Shown: positions 43,254-51,875, counted from the first letter of the stretch. The stretch is 64,000 nt of DNA from Pseudomonas sp. BGr12 (GCF_030272895.1 NZ_JALRNF010000002.1:1-64000), one strand, 5' to 3'. Numbers and translations: made by a program. Notes: a model not told the origin generated them from the letters alone.

Positions 43254-44219
43254 TCAGCGCGCCTCGAGCGCGACCCACCAGGGCAGGGGGCGTGCCACCC
43301 GCACGGGCAGTGCGCGTTCGAGCATCGCCAGCGCCCGGTCGCTGTCGAGCAGCGGGTAGGTGCCCACCACACGCAGGCCGCTCAGGGCTGGGTCGATGCC
43401 CAGGTGACCGTGGCGATAGTCGCGCAGGATCTCCACCACCTGGCCCAGCGGCATGTCCTCGGCCACCAGTACCCCGCGGCTCCAGTCCTGGCGATGGGCT
43501 GGCGCCGGTAGCAAGGTACTGCCTTGCTGCGCGTCGAACGCGGTCATCTGCCCGGCCTGCACGCGGATCTCTCGGCCACTGTCGGCGCAGGTTGCCTGCA
43601 CCGCGCCGGCAAATACACTCAAGGTCGTCTGCAGGCCCTGGTCGCGTACGCTGAAGCGGGTGCCCAGCGGCTGCATGCGACCGGCCCGGGTCAGCACTTG
43701 CAGGGGGCGGGCATCGACAGCGGTCTCGATCAGCACTTCGCCGCGATACAGGCGCAGTTGCCGCAGACGTTCATCGAAGTGCACATCCAGCGCCGTCTCG
43801 CCGTTCAACCACAGCTGGCTGCCGTCGGCCAGGGTGAGCGGCCGCACTTCGCCCAGCCCGGTGCGGTAGGTGGCGAACCACGCCCGTGGCGAATCGACCC
43901 AGCCCTGGCGCCAGCTGCCCCAGCCCAGCAGGCCGCCGACTCCGGCCACGCACAGGCTGCCGAGCAGGGCTCGGCGCGAGTGGCGATCGCGGCGCATGGT
44001 GCTCAGTACCTGGTGCGCCTGCTCGGCATTGGCGTTGAGGTTGCCGAAGCGCTGGTTGATCCCTTCGACGTAGCGCCAGGCCAGGCGATGGCGGGCATCC
44101 GCGGCCAGCCAGGCACTCCACTTCGCTTGGGTGCGGGTGTCGTCCGGCGCGGCGTGCAGGCGTGCGAACCAGGCAGCGGCCGCTTGCAACACGGCATGGT
44201 CCAGTGGCGCCGGGTTCAT
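43254..44219 (-). CDS. FecR-family anti-sigma regulator
   Basis: 321-residue inner-membrane regulator. The N-terminal cytoplasmic sigma-binding domain (about 1-80) has the WFARLHAAPDD and WLAADARHRLAW (FecR_N-like) segments. A single membrane segment is at about 85-105 (LLGSLCVAGVGGLLGWG). The periplasmic FecR domain (about 110-230) has EVRPLTLADGSQLWLNGETALD and YRGEVLIETA, and the last ~80 residues resemble an STN-like domain. The ATG at 44219 overlaps the fecI stop (ATGA). It relays occupancy of the adjacent receptor to the sigma factor. Confidence 0.92.
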   Translation of the reverse strand: MNPAPLDHAVLQAAAAWFARLHAAPDDTRTQAKWSAWLAADARHRLAWRYVEGINQRFGNLNANAEQAHQVLSTMRRDRHSRRALLGSLCVAGVGGLLGWGSWRQGWVDSPRAWFATYRTGLGEVRPLTLADGSQLWLNGETALDVHFDERLRQLRLYRGEVLIETAVDARPLQVLTRAGRMQPLGTRFSVRDQGLQTTLSVFAGAVQATCADSGREIRVQAGQMTAFDAQQGSTLLPAPAHRQDWSRGVLVAEDMPLGQVVEILRDYRHGHLGIDPALSGLRVVGTYPLLDSDRALAMLERALPVRVARPLPWWVALEAR

Positions 44220-44752
44220 GCCAGCGACTCGTCCAGTTCGACTTCCAGCAGCAGGCACTGGTACATGGCCTGGGCCAGGTAGTTATTCACGCTGCGCTCG
44301 CTCACCCCCAGCTGCTCGGCGATCTCCCACTGCTTCATCCCCTGCAATTGCGCCAGGCAAAATGCATCCGCGACGCGCCTGGGCATTCGGTCGAGCATCG
44401 CCTGCAACTGTTCCAGCGTCTCGAGGATGATTGCCTGGTGCTCCAGCGATGGCACCTGGTGCTCAGGCTGGGCCGCCAGCACGTCCAGGTAGACCTGCTC
44501 GATCCGTCGGCGCCGCCAGAAGTCCACGCAGGCATTGCGCGACATCCGCCCAAGGTAGGCGCGGGCGTGTTCGGCATCGTTGAATACCCGGGGTTTGCAG
44601 AGCAGCCGGACGAACACGTCCTGGGCCAGCTCCGCCGCGTCGCTGGCATTGCCCAGCTTGCGCTGCAGCCATTGGCGGATCCAGCCGTGGTGGGCACGGT
44701 AGAGCGCCTCCAGCGTGGGGCCTGGGAGGGGAGGGCTTTGAGGAGCATTCAT
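44216..44752 (-). CDS. FecI-like ECF sigma factor
   Basis: 178-residue extracytoplasmic-function sigma factor of the iron-starvation group. Region 2 is visible at about 15-80 (LYRAHHGWIRQWLQRKLGN, ELAQDVFVRLL). Region 4 is at about 115-165 (LPRRVADAF-like RMPRRVADAFCLAQLQGM, QWEIAEQLGVSERSVNNYLA). ATG at 44752 is preferred to the frame start at 44794 because the latter would lie across the Fur-box-like palindrome. With FecR and the receptor it forms a complete cell-surface signalling unit. Confidence 0.92.
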   Translation of the reverse strand: MNAPQSPPLPGPTLEALYRAHHGWIRQWLQRKLGNASDAAELAQDVFVRLLCKPRVFNDAEHARAYLGRMSRNACVDFWRRRRIEQVYLDVLAAQPEHQVPSLEHQAIILETLEQLQAMLDRMPRRVADAFCLAQLQGMKQWEIAEQLGVSERSVNNYLAQAMYQCLLLEVELDESLA

Positions 44753-44773
44753 GAAAGGGGTGGCGCCTTTTAT

Positions 44774-44792
44774 GCTAATACGAATTATTAGC
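44774..44792. promoter_or_regulatory. Fur-box-like palindrome upstream of fecI-type gene
   Basis: GCTAATA-CGAAT-TATTAGC is a perfect 7-base dyad, 19 bases in all, centred about 30 bases before the sigma-factor ATG. It resembles the degenerate Fur 19-mer (GATAATGATAATCATTATC). Iron repression of the sigma gene is the expected logic in this gene set. Confidence 0.6.
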
Positions 44793-44855
44793 AACTATAG
44801 CGTCGATGCCTGATGCTCGGCAATTGCAAGGTCGCGGCAGGCAACTGCCGGACCT

Positions 44856-44940
44856 GTAGGAGCGGCGGTGCGACGATTCGACTTGCCCCGCGATGCGATG
44901 CAACTGATGCCCTGCAATCGCGGGACAAGCCCGCTCCTAC
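44856..44940. repeat. REP palindrome, extended-arm variant
   Basis: The left arm carries the extra tract GGTGCGACGATTCGA between GTAGGAGCGGC and CTTGCCCCGCGAT; the right arm is standard (GCGGGACAAGCCCGCTCCTA). It is the inverted counterpart of the variant at 19627-19704. Confidence 0.85.
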
Positions 44941-44988
44941 AGGGTTATTGCAAACCCCGGAGAGCATGAATCTGCCCCCCGGAGTTCG

Positions 44989-45279
44989 TTATTTGATCTG
45001 CACGATGACCGGACCTTCCGTCACGATCGGTGACTCTGCGTGGATATGCGCTGCATTTTTCTGAATCCACTCACGTGCGACTTTCAAGCTTGCATCGCTG
45101 CCGGCCTTGTCCGCACAAACCGTCACCGCCGTACCACCGTCACCGGTATTGAGCAGTGTGTAGCTGACCAGGCCCGGCACTGTGCGCAGGGCCGCTTCGA
45201 CGTCGCTCCTGCGTTCTTCCAGAAGTACGAAAAGCTGTTTTGCTCCCTTACCCAGGTAGGTTCTGATAACCGCGTACAT
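44989..45279 (-). CDS. Small ferredoxin-like/dimeric alpha-beta barrel protein
   Basis: 96-residue soluble protein beginning MYAVIRTYLGKGAKQLF. The pattern of a first strand, a helix (DVEAALRTVPGLVSYTLL) and a final strand recalls antibiotic-biosynthesis-monooxygenase-like small proteins of unknown role. ATG at 45279 follows AAAGGAGA; the 15-residue upstream extension lacks a ribosome site. It stands alone between a REP and a membrane-protein gene. Confidence 0.68.
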   Translation of the reverse strand: MYAVIRTYLGKGAKQLFVLLEERRSDVEAALRTVPGLVSYTLLNTGDGGTAVTVCADKAGSDASLKVAREWIQKNAAHIHAESPIVTEGPVIVQIK

Positions 45280-45435
45280 GTTCGTCTCCTTTGGGAGCAC
45301 GGTCTTATACCCATCCTGGTTCACTGAAGGCCGCTACACCCAGGTTTCAGTTCGCCCCCGTCTTTTAAGCTTAGCCAGACGTCGACGACAGACCAACGGC
45401 AACGACCATCGGCTGCTTCTGGCCCATATGAATAG

Positions 45436-46008
45436 CTACCCCGATACCGAGGATTGTTGCGCTGCGACACTGCTCGCCCTGCCGGCAACCGCAAGTGCCA
45501 CGCAACAGGCCAGTAACGAGAATGCGGCGAATGCGCCCATCACATGCACATAAGGCAACACGTGATTCCAGGCTCGGGCCACCCCCAGGAACGCGGCGAA
45601 TAGCCAACCGCTCATGGACAGCGCACCGAGCAAGGCGAGCCGCATGCGGCCTGCACTGCGCAGTGCGACGAATGGCGCTTTTTGCAGCAGCGGGAAGCCG
45701 ACTCGATGCAACAATGCACCGTTGAGGCTGAGCAACGCGACCACCGTCACCTTGGCCCAGAGCTTCTGATTGAGCAGATACCCATCGCCTTCATTGAGGT
45801 AACCCTGAAGCACCAGCAACAGCCCGCTTGCCCACAGGGCCAGCAGTGCGAGGCTGACGATCTTCTGCGTCTCATCAAGGTACTCGCGCCTGGCCTGGTC
45901 CAGTGTTTCCTTGCGCCAACACCACAGCTTGTGATCAGCCTGCAATACCCGCCCCAGGGCGATACACGTAGCGAGCAAATGAGCGTATACGAGAAGCATC
46001 TTGAGCAT
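45436..46008 (-). CDS. Inner-membrane protein of unknown function
   Basis: 190-residue protein with about five hydrophobic segments (MLLVYAHLLATCIALGRVL; IVSLALLALWASGLLLVLQG; WAKVTVVALLSLNGALLH; ALLGALSMSGWLFAAFLGV; GAFAAFSLLACCVALAVAG). It has histidines in the first and third segments and conserved-looking YAHLLA and YVHVMGAFA, which could hold heme or metal. The family was not recognised. AAGG lies before the ATG, and a perfect AACAATAATAA run immediately upstream suggests Crc/Hfq control. Confidence 0.75.
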   Translation of the reverse strand: MLKMLLVYAHLLATCIALGRVLQADHKLWCWRKETLDQARREYLDETQKIVSLALLALWASGLLLVLQGYLNEGDGYLLNQKLWAKVTVVALLSLNGALLHRVGFPLLQKAPFVALRSAGRMRLALLGALSMSGWLFAAFLGVARAWNHVLPYVHVMGAFAAFSLLACCVALAVAGRASSVAAQQSSVSG

Positions 46009-46011
46009 TGC

Positions 46012-46030
46012 CTTGACCTTATTATTGTTT
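46012..46030 (-). promoter_or_regulatory. Candidate Crc/Hfq CA motif
   Basis: The minus strand reads AAACAATAATAAGGTCAAGG just before the ATG at 46008. The A-rich run directly abuts the ribosome site. Confidence 0.55.
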
Positions 46031-46189
46031 GGGCGCTGCGTTCCCTGCTTCGCTGAATTGAAACTAAATGATACAAATTAGTAATTGCATTAACAAGGTT
46101 GATGCGAGCTCACATGTGTCGGCACCGAGTGCCATACAAGTGCCAGCAACGATATACTGCGCGCCTCAAGCCAATGTTCGGGAGTCAGC

Positions 46190-46669
46190 ATGCGCCAGGT
46201 CTTGCTCAGCGTGGATGTCCAATCCACGTTCAATCCGCCGCAGTGGCTGGTGGACGGTGTGCGGGTGTTGTCGGCGCGAATTCCCACCATTGCGTCGCTC
46301 GAGCTCCATGACGAGCAGGTCACGCCGTTTCAACGCCAGCTCGGCTGGCACCCGGCGGCGGACGATGAAAGCCTGGTCGAGGCCGACCAGGTGTTCGTCA
46401 AGCACGGCTACGGGCCGACCGCTGAAATGCTCGACTACCTCAAACAGTGCGGCGCGGAGCGTGTGCTGGTGTGTGGCATCCAGACCGAAACCTGTGTGCT
46501 CGCCGCAGGCTTTGCGCTGTTCGATGCCGGGCTGTGCCCGACGCTGGTGACCGACCTGACCGTGGGGTCCTCCCTGGACCGCTCGGGGCAGTTGGGGATC
46601 GATCTGTGGAAGCATCACTTCGGCCGGGTGACGACCTGCGCAGAGGTGATTGCCGGGCTGGAGGCATGA
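46190..46669 (+). CDS. Isochorismatase-family cysteine hydrolase
   Basis: 159-residue hydrolase of the isochorismatase-like fold. The catalytic triad is visible: Asp9 (SVDVQSTF), Lys71 (FVKHGYG) and Cys102 (GIQTETCVLAAGF). It is short compared with nicotinamidases (about 200 residues) and lacks the usual insertion carrying a metal site, so the substrate is open. GGGAG precedes the ATG. It is followed at 85 bases by a CHASE-GGDEF gene. Confidence 0.84.
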   Translation: MRQVLLSVDVQSTFNPPQWLVDGVRVLSARIPTIASLELHDEQVTPFQRQLGWHPAADDESLVEADQVFVKHGYGPTAEMLDYLKQCGAERVLVCGIQTETCVLAAGFALFDAGLCPTLVTDLTVGSSLDRSGQLGIDLWKHHFGRVTTCAEVIAGLEA

Positions 46670-46754
46670 ACCCCCACGGTGGGAGAGGCGGCGCGGCGCT
46701 TTGTGCTGTCACGGCGGCGCGTGGATGGCATGGACCACTTGCGCGGAATGACGC

Positions 46755-48314
46755 ATGAAGCTGATCAAGCGCCAGCGCTCGCTCGCCGGATTCATCATCT
46801 TGGCCGTTGGCCTGATCGGTTTTTCGACCCTGTTGCTGCTCAAGTCCGAGACGCACCGTTGGCAAACACGCTTCTCCCAGTATGTGCAGACGATCTCTGG
46901 CGTAGTGCGCAACCAGCTCGACACCAATGAAGCGGTACTGGCCGGTTTTTCAGCCTTTCTCCAGGCGGTCGACCAGAGTGATACGCAGGCAGCCGCGCGT
47001 TATTGTGAAACCGTGTTGGCCGCTTACCCTCATCTCTACATGCTTGAGGTGGCGCGGGGCATTCCCGTGGCCGAGCAAGCGAATTTCGAAGCGCTATTGC
47101 GCCGCGCATGGCGTGCGGACTTTGCGTTCAAGGACTTCCCCAGCCTTGCTCATCAAGCGCCCGGGCAGCAACTGAGCCTCGGCGAAACCTGGCCGGTGCT
47201 GTTCATGTACCCGGAGCTTGCGCAGGCCCGGGCGATCTATGGCGTCAAGCTGGAAACCGTCGGTTACCTGTCCTACGCCCTGGCCCAGGCACGCAAAAGC
47301 CTCAAGCCCACTGTTTCGCCCGTGTTCGCGATGTACGAAGGCGAGAACGCCTATATCCTGATGCAGTCGGTCACGCGTCCCGAACAGGCACAACAGCCGG
47401 CGCGGCCCAACTTCTTCGGCAGCACGATGGTCGCTTTGCTGGTAATCAAGACCGACGCCCTGCGCAAGGCTGTGAGTGACGTCGATCCAGCCCCCCAGGT
47501 GGGCATCAGTGCGGTGCTCAACACGGTTTCCAGTGGCCAGAGCATTGTGTTTGCAAAAGACACCGGGCGGGTCGGGGTGCTGGACCGTCTGTTCCTGCCA
47601 CGCCTGAGCGAGCGGGTCGAGATCACTCACAGCTCGCAACCCGTGACCTTGTTCTTCGAGCGCCAACTGCGCCTGGGCGATATCCTGACCGGCGAAGCGC
47701 TGATGATACTGGCGGTGCTCGCAGGTGCCCTGGTGCTCATGCCCTTGGTGTTGATCCGGCATTTCAGGGCCATCGAACTTGCCGAGCGCGAGCACGAGAA
47801 GTCAACCTACCTGGCTACCCATGACGTACTGACCCGACTGCCCAATCGTCACCTGCTGACCGAGCGCTTCGAGCAGGCCTGCGACTACTGGCATCGACAC
47901 GGGGTACCCTTTGCCGTGATGGTGATCGACCTGGACCGTTTCAAGGAAATCAACGACAGCCACGGCCATGAGGTCGGCGACCAGGTGCTGCGTGTCGTGG
48001 CCAGTCGCCTGCAGCAGGCTGCGCGTTCGTGCGACACCGTTGCCCGGTTCGGCGGCGATGAGTTCGTGGTGCTGGTGGCAGAGCTGGTCAATGCCATGGA
48101 CGCCGAGTCGGTGGGCAGGCGGATGCTGGAAACCATTGGCCAGCCCATCGTGACGACGTCAGGCGAATTCTCGATCTCCTGTAGTATCGGCATCGCCCGC
48201 TGCCCTGGCGACGGGCAACGCCTTGAGACACTGCTCAAAGCCGCAGACCAGGCCATGTATCACGTCAAGCAGCGCGGACGGGAGGGGATGGCCTTGAGTA
48301 GCGGCGACGATTGA
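46755..48314 (+). CDS. CHASE-domain transmembrane diguanylate cyclase
   Basis: 519-residue membrane receptor. TM1 at about 12-30, periplasmic CHASE-like domain at about 45-300 (YVQTISGVVRNQLDTNEAVL, YPHLYMLEVARGIP), TM2 at about 317-337, GGDEF at about 350-510. The active site is RFGGDEFVVL with an intact RxxD inhibitory site (RSCD). DLDRFKEINDSHGHEVGDQ gives metal and nucleotide residues. No EAL domain follows. The CHASE module implies sensing of an external small molecule. Confidence 0.92.
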   Translation: MKLIKRQRSLAGFIILAVGLIGFSTLLLLKSETHRWQTRFSQYVQTISGVVRNQLDTNEAVLAGFSAFLQAVDQSDTQAAARYCETVLAAYPHLYMLEVARGIPVAEQANFEALLRRAWRADFAFKDFPSLAHQAPGQQLSLGETWPVLFMYPELAQARAIYGVKLETVGYLSYALAQARKSLKPTVSPVFAMYEGENAYILMQSVTRPEQAQQPARPNFFGSTMVALLVIKTDALRKAVSDVDPAPQVGISAVLNTVSSGQSIVFAKDTGRVGVLDRLFLPRLSERVEITHSSQPVTLFFERQLRLGDILTGEALMILAVLAGALVLMPLVLIRHFRAIELAEREHEKSTYLATHDVLTRLPNRHLLTERFEQACDYWHRHGVPFAVMVIDLDRFKEINDSHGHEVGDQVLRVVASRLQQAARSCDTVARFGGDEFVVLVAELVNAMDAESVGRRMLETIGQPIVTTSGEFSISCSIGIARCPGDGQRLETLLKAADQAMYHVKQRGREGMALSSGDD

Positions 48315-48363
48315 GGCCGAGCGTCAGAGCAACGAATCGGTCCCCTTTTTTTGTGGAGAACAC

Positions 48364-48756
48364 GTGAAGGCTTCATCGAAACGCAAGCATGCCACTATGG
48401 AGCGTGAACTGGCGCGGGCGCTGACCTGGGCCTGCGAGCTGGGCAAAAGTGAAATCTTGGGCTTCGAGTGGCTCACCCATCGAGTCGACTACGAGCGCTT
48501 TCCAGAAAGCCTCATCGTCACCTGGGTCTTCGATAGCGACAGGCATATGAATGCTGCTATCGCCAGCCAGGCCAAGGTGAGGATGCATGAGCTTACACAA
48601 GCAGCCTTCGAGGATATCGGCATCACCGTCGCGCAGATCGCCGCCCATGTCGAGGTTGACTCCGAGGAGCGCTGTGCATCGAGGCACGGTGGGGATTGGG
48701 ACGCACGGTTGAGTTCACGGCAACGTTCGGGTGGCAAGCATGGCCAAGGACATTGA
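48364..48756 (+). CDS. Conserved hypothetical protein (often mis-named Fis family)
   Basis: 130-residue basic soluble protein, GTG start with GGAGAA. Visible segments are RELARALTWACELGKSEI, FEWLTHRVDYERFPESL and VDSEERC near the end. Similar Pseudomonas proteins are annotated as Fis-family regulators, but no HTH can be seen here, so that label is not adopted. Its end overlaps the next gene by 17 bases, suggesting co-expression. Function unknown. Confidence 0.7.
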   Translation: MKASSKRKHATMERELARALTWACELGKSEILGFEWLTHRVDYERFPESLIVTWVFDSDRHMNAAIASQAKVRMHELTQAAFEDIGITVAQIAAHVEVDSEERCASRHGGDWDARLSSRQRSGGKHGQGH

Positions 48757-48928
48757 AAACCCCTGCGTTTCGCTGTGCCAGTTGAACAGCGAGCTGTGTG
48801 TCAGCTGCGGGCGCACCCGGGAAGAAATTCGCAAATGGCGGGGCATGAAACGGCCGGAGAAGATGGCAACGGTGCAAAAAGCCAGTGCTCGGCTGAAATC
48901 GCTCAACAAAAGGAACAACAAAAAGTAG
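48740..48928 (+). CDS. DUF1289-family small Cys-rich protein
   Basis: 62-residue protein with the DUF1289 cysteine pattern NPCVSLCQLNSELCVSCGRT, then EEIRKWRGM. The four Cys probably bind zinc or an Fe-S centre. ATG at 48740 is preferred to the GTG nine bases earlier. The lysine/asparagine-rich tail is typical. It overlaps the preceding gene. Confidence 0.85.
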   Translation: MAKDIENPCVSLCQLNSELCVSCGRTREEIRKWRGMKRPEKMATVQKASARLKSLNKRNNKK

Positions 48929-49076
48929 CCATCACGGCTTGATTGACGGCCTCGAACAGTCCTGTGGTCGTCCATGCCACGCGGGAACTTCAAGGTGCAG
49001 GCCGGGTCAATAGAGGCCCCTTCCTCTGGGGCCTGTCTGCCCACAGTGCCGTTCGAACCTTGCGAGTCCGTCCCAG

Positions 49077-49814
49077 ATGCCAACCACGTGTTTTCTGCCA
49101 GGTATCCTTCTGGCGTTTTGCGCCGTCGCGTCGCAGGGCGCGGTGGCGGCCGAGCGAAATGCCGCGATACAGAGCAACAAAGCATCAACCGCGCTGATCG
49201 AAACCGCCTCGCAGCAGTATGCCGACGGCCAGATGGAGCAAGCGGCGGCGACCCTGGAGCGGGCGCTGCAGATCCAGCCGAACAATCCGGCCACGTTGCA
49301 CTACCTCGGCGTCTTGCGGCTTGAGCAAGGGCAGTACGAACAGGCGGAAACGCTGGCGCTGCGATCCAATGTCGGCGTGGGTAACAACGTCATGTTGCGC
49401 AATCGCAATTTCCAGTTGATCGAGGCTGCGCAAAAGGCCCAGGCTGCAAGTACCCCGGCCGCTGCGCAAAAGGATCGCGGGGCCATCCGCGCGTGGCTGG
49501 AAGGGCTGTTCGAAAAGAGCCCTGATGCAGAAGTTGCCAGCGCTGGGCAATCCACGCCGGAGGCTGAGCGCCCCAGCGATGCCCTCGATCGCAAGGCGGC
49601 GGGGCGCCCCGTTGCCGAAGGCGACAAGCAGATGGCTTCACTCGAACGCGCATCCACGGACCACGAGATCAGGATTCCCCGAGGCCATTGGCCGCCGCCC
49701 GGTCAGTGCCGAATCTGGTTCCCCGACCGCTCGGCGGAGCAACAGCCGGCAGCCACCAGTTGCAAGAAGCTGCACAAGCGGGTTCCGCCCGGTGCCATTT
49801 TGATGCAGGGCTGA
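49077..49814 (+). CDS. Exported TPR protein with proline-rich C-terminal motif
   Basis: 245-residue protein. The signal peptide ends near GAVAAER (residue 25). One to two TPR repeats are at about 45-105 (ASQQYADGQMEQAAATLERA, NPATLHYLGVLRLEQGQYEQ). A low-complexity linker rich in Ala follows. The last 50 residues hold IPRGHWPPPGQCRIWFPDRS and CKKLHKRVPPGAILM, a motif seen in small proteobacterial surface proteins as HLPPPGxCRxWxP...L..RVPPGA. The fusion to TPR is notable. Start is uncertain because the ribosome site is poor. Confidence 0.75.
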   Translation: MPTTCFLPGILLAFCAVASQGAVAAERNAAIQSNKASTALIETASQQYADGQMEQAAATLERALQIQPNNPATLHYLGVLRLEQGQYEQAETLALRSNVGVGNNVMLRNRNFQLIEAAQKAQAASTPAAAQKDRGAIRAWLEGLFEKSPDAEVASAGQSTPEAERPSDALDRKAAGRPVAEGDKQMASLERASTDHEIRIPRGHWPPPGQCRIWFPDRSAEQQPAATSCKKLHKRVPPGAILMQG

Positions 49815-49843
49815 ATTGACTGTCCGCCAGATCGCGATCGACG

Positions 49844-50506
49844 TTATATCGCCACCAGCAACAACGACTGCGGTACCGGGCTTTGCGGATGCTGCGGCTC
49901 CTGCAGGCCGGCCAGGCGAAAACCGGCCATGTCCAGCGCATTGATCCAGCTGGACAGGGTGCGCAGGTACCAGGGCATGGGCTGCCATTGGCCTTCGAGC
50001 CCGGCGAAGGTCTCTTCGCGCCAGCCATCCTGATACTCGCCCGCCGCCGCAATCCAGGGGTGCAGGGTCTGGATCACCAGCGCGCCCGCGGGGGCGAGCA
50101 GGGCGTTCATGGCGGCGAGCAGGGGGATGATGTCCTGGTGCAACAGGGCGAAGTTGGCGCAGATCAGGTCGTAGCCGCTGCCGATATCCACCGTGGCATC
50201 CGCCAGTTGCTCGTAGCTCGCCAGGAACACCGGCGAGGAGCCCGCCGCCCGCGCTGCCTCCACCAGCGCCGCCTCGCCATCCACCCCGACCGCCTCGATG
50301 CCCCGTTCGGCCAGCGCCCGCAGCAACCAGCCCTCGCCGCAGCCCAGGTCAAGCACGCGTCCAGGCTGGCGGCTGAGGATGGCCAGCAGGATGGCCTGGT
50401 CGGTGACCTGCAGGCGGCTGTCGATGCGGCCATTGCGGATCGCCTCGATCCAGGCCTGGGCATTGAGTTGCCAACTGTGCAGGAGGGTGGTTTCGGGGGC
50501 AGGCAT
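49844..50506 (-). CDS. Class I SAM-dependent methyltransferase
   Basis: 220-residue methyltransferase. Motif I is VLDLGCGEGWLLRALAERGI at about 54-73, followed by AVGVDGEAALVEAAR and YDLICANFALLHQDI. The acceptor could not be deduced. Single gene, divergent from the QEGLA-motif peptidase gene, 91 bases between starts. Confidence 0.87.
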   Translation of the reverse strand: MPAPETTLLHSWQLNAQAWIEAIRNGRIDSRLQVTDQAILLAILSRQPGRVLDLGCGEGWLLRALAERGIEAVGVDGEAALVEAARAAGSSPVFLASYEQLADATVDIGSGYDLICANFALLHQDIIPLLAAMNALLAPAGALVIQTLHPWIAAAGEYQDGWREETFAGLEGQWQPMPWYLRTLSSWINALDMAGFRLAGLQEPQHPQSPVPQSLLLVAI

Positions 50507-50597
50507 GGTGTGGACCAGGCTGGGGATTCAGGGACAAGGATAGGACAAACAGCGGCTAAGCTGATGCGATGAAACCTGGTTCCTCAAGGAGGTCTGC

Positions 50598-51875
50598 ATG
50601 AGCGCCGTCTCCCTGTCCGAGCTCGATGCCGCGCTGCCCGGGCTGGCCCGCAAGATCCGCGTGCTCGAAGCCCTGGCCTGGCCGGACGGGGTCGAGCAGG
50701 CGTTCCTCGCCCAGTGGCGCGCCGGCAACGCGCAGTTGCCCAGGGTCGAACTGCAGCCGCGCGAGCACAGCGCCGACATTGCCGCCCTGCAGGCCTTTAT
50801 CGCAAAGTGCGATCAGGGCCATCCGGCCGGGCGTTTCCTGGCCATGACCGCGCGCAGCTACGCCACCGCCGGGCGCATGCTGGGGGCGATCGGTACACCC
50901 GCGTTTACCGGGTATTCGGCAGCGCTGTACCGACGTCCGGATTTCTTCTACCCCAGGCAGAAACTGACCATGCTCGACGCGGCGCGTTTCTTCCTCAAGA
51001 CCACCGACGCCCTGCTCGGTGGTGACCAGATCCCGTCGACCGAGGCCGATATTCCCGCCGCGGATTTTGCCGCCTGGATGCAGCCGGAGCTGGACCGCTT
51101 CTTCGGTGCGGGGCGGATCAAGATCGTGCTGGATCCGGCCCTGGCGTCCAAGGCCATTGCCGGGACCAGCCGCATCCGCCTGCGCGCCAGCGCCCTGTTC
51201 AGCGAACTGGACAAGCAGCAGTTGCTGCAGCACGAGGCCTTCGTGCATGTCGCCACCGCGCAGAACGGTGCCAACCAGCCCAACCTCAAGTGCCTGGGCC
51301 TGGGGGCGCCACGCACCACCCAGACCCAGGAGGGCATTGCCACCCTGGCCGAGTTGTTCACCGGCAGCATGGACATCAACCGTCTGCGCCGCGTTGCCCT
51401 GCGGGTGATCGCGGTCCAGCAGGCGCTCGATGGCGCCGATTTCATCCAGGTGTTCGAAGGTTTTCTTCAGGCTGGTCAGTCGCCGCAGGAGTCCTTCCGC
51501 TCCACCCAGCGGATTTTCCGCGGCGCCGATGTGCGCGGCGGCTCGGCCTTTACCAAGGATGCCGCCTACCTGACCGGCCTGCTCGGTGTGCATACCTTGC
51601 TGCGGGTTGCGATCCGCGACAACCGCCCGGAACTGGTCGGCCATCTGTTTGCCGGGCGCATGAGCCTGGCCGATACCGTACGCCTGGCGCCGCTGTTCGA
51701 GGAAGGCTGGCTGCAGGCGCCGACCTATGTGCCGGCCTGGGCCTGCGACATGCGGCGGCTGGCCGCCAACCTGGCGTTCTCGGCGTTCATTGCCCGGATC
51801 AAGCTGGAGGTGCTGGACCTGAAGGTGTTCATGGCGTTCGCCGACGAGCACGAAGACAATGCCAGCGAGGACTGA
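50598..51875 (+). CDS. DUF1704/MATCAP-like metallopeptidase (QEGLA motif)
   Basis: 425-residue protein of the family annotated as flavohemoglobin-expression-modulating QEGLA-motif proteins, related to eukaryotic MATCAP tyrosine carboxypeptidases. The probable zinc site is HEAFVH (His212, Glu213, His217) with the QEGIA motif at 244-248 supplying the next ligand. AAGGAGG gives a strong ribosome site. Soluble. Its bacterial substrate is unknown. Confidence 0.85.
   Translation: MSAVSLSELDAALPGLARKIRVLEALAWPDGVEQAFLAQWRAGNAQLPRVELQPREHSADIAALQAFIAKCDQGHPAGRFLAMTARSYATAGRMLGAIGTPAFTGYSAALYRRPDFFYPRQKLTMLDAARFFLKTTDALLGGDQIPSTEADIPAADFAAWMQPELDRFFGAGRIKIVLDPALASKAIAGTSRIRLRASALFSELDKQQLLQHEAFVHVATAQNGANQPNLKCLGLGAPRTTQTQEGIATLAELFTGSMDINRLRRVALRVIAVQQALDGADFIQVFEGFLQAGQSPQESFRSTQRIFRGADVRGGSAFTKDAAYLTGLLGVHTLLRVAIRDNRPELVGHLFAGRMSLADTVRLAPLFEEGWLQAPTYVPAWACDMRRLAANLAFSAFIARIKLEVLDLKVFMAFADEHEDNASED

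Noticed and set aside
48364..48756. Fis-family regulator label for the 130-residue protein
   Set aside because: No helix-turn-helix segment is visible; the name appears to be an annotation carry-over.
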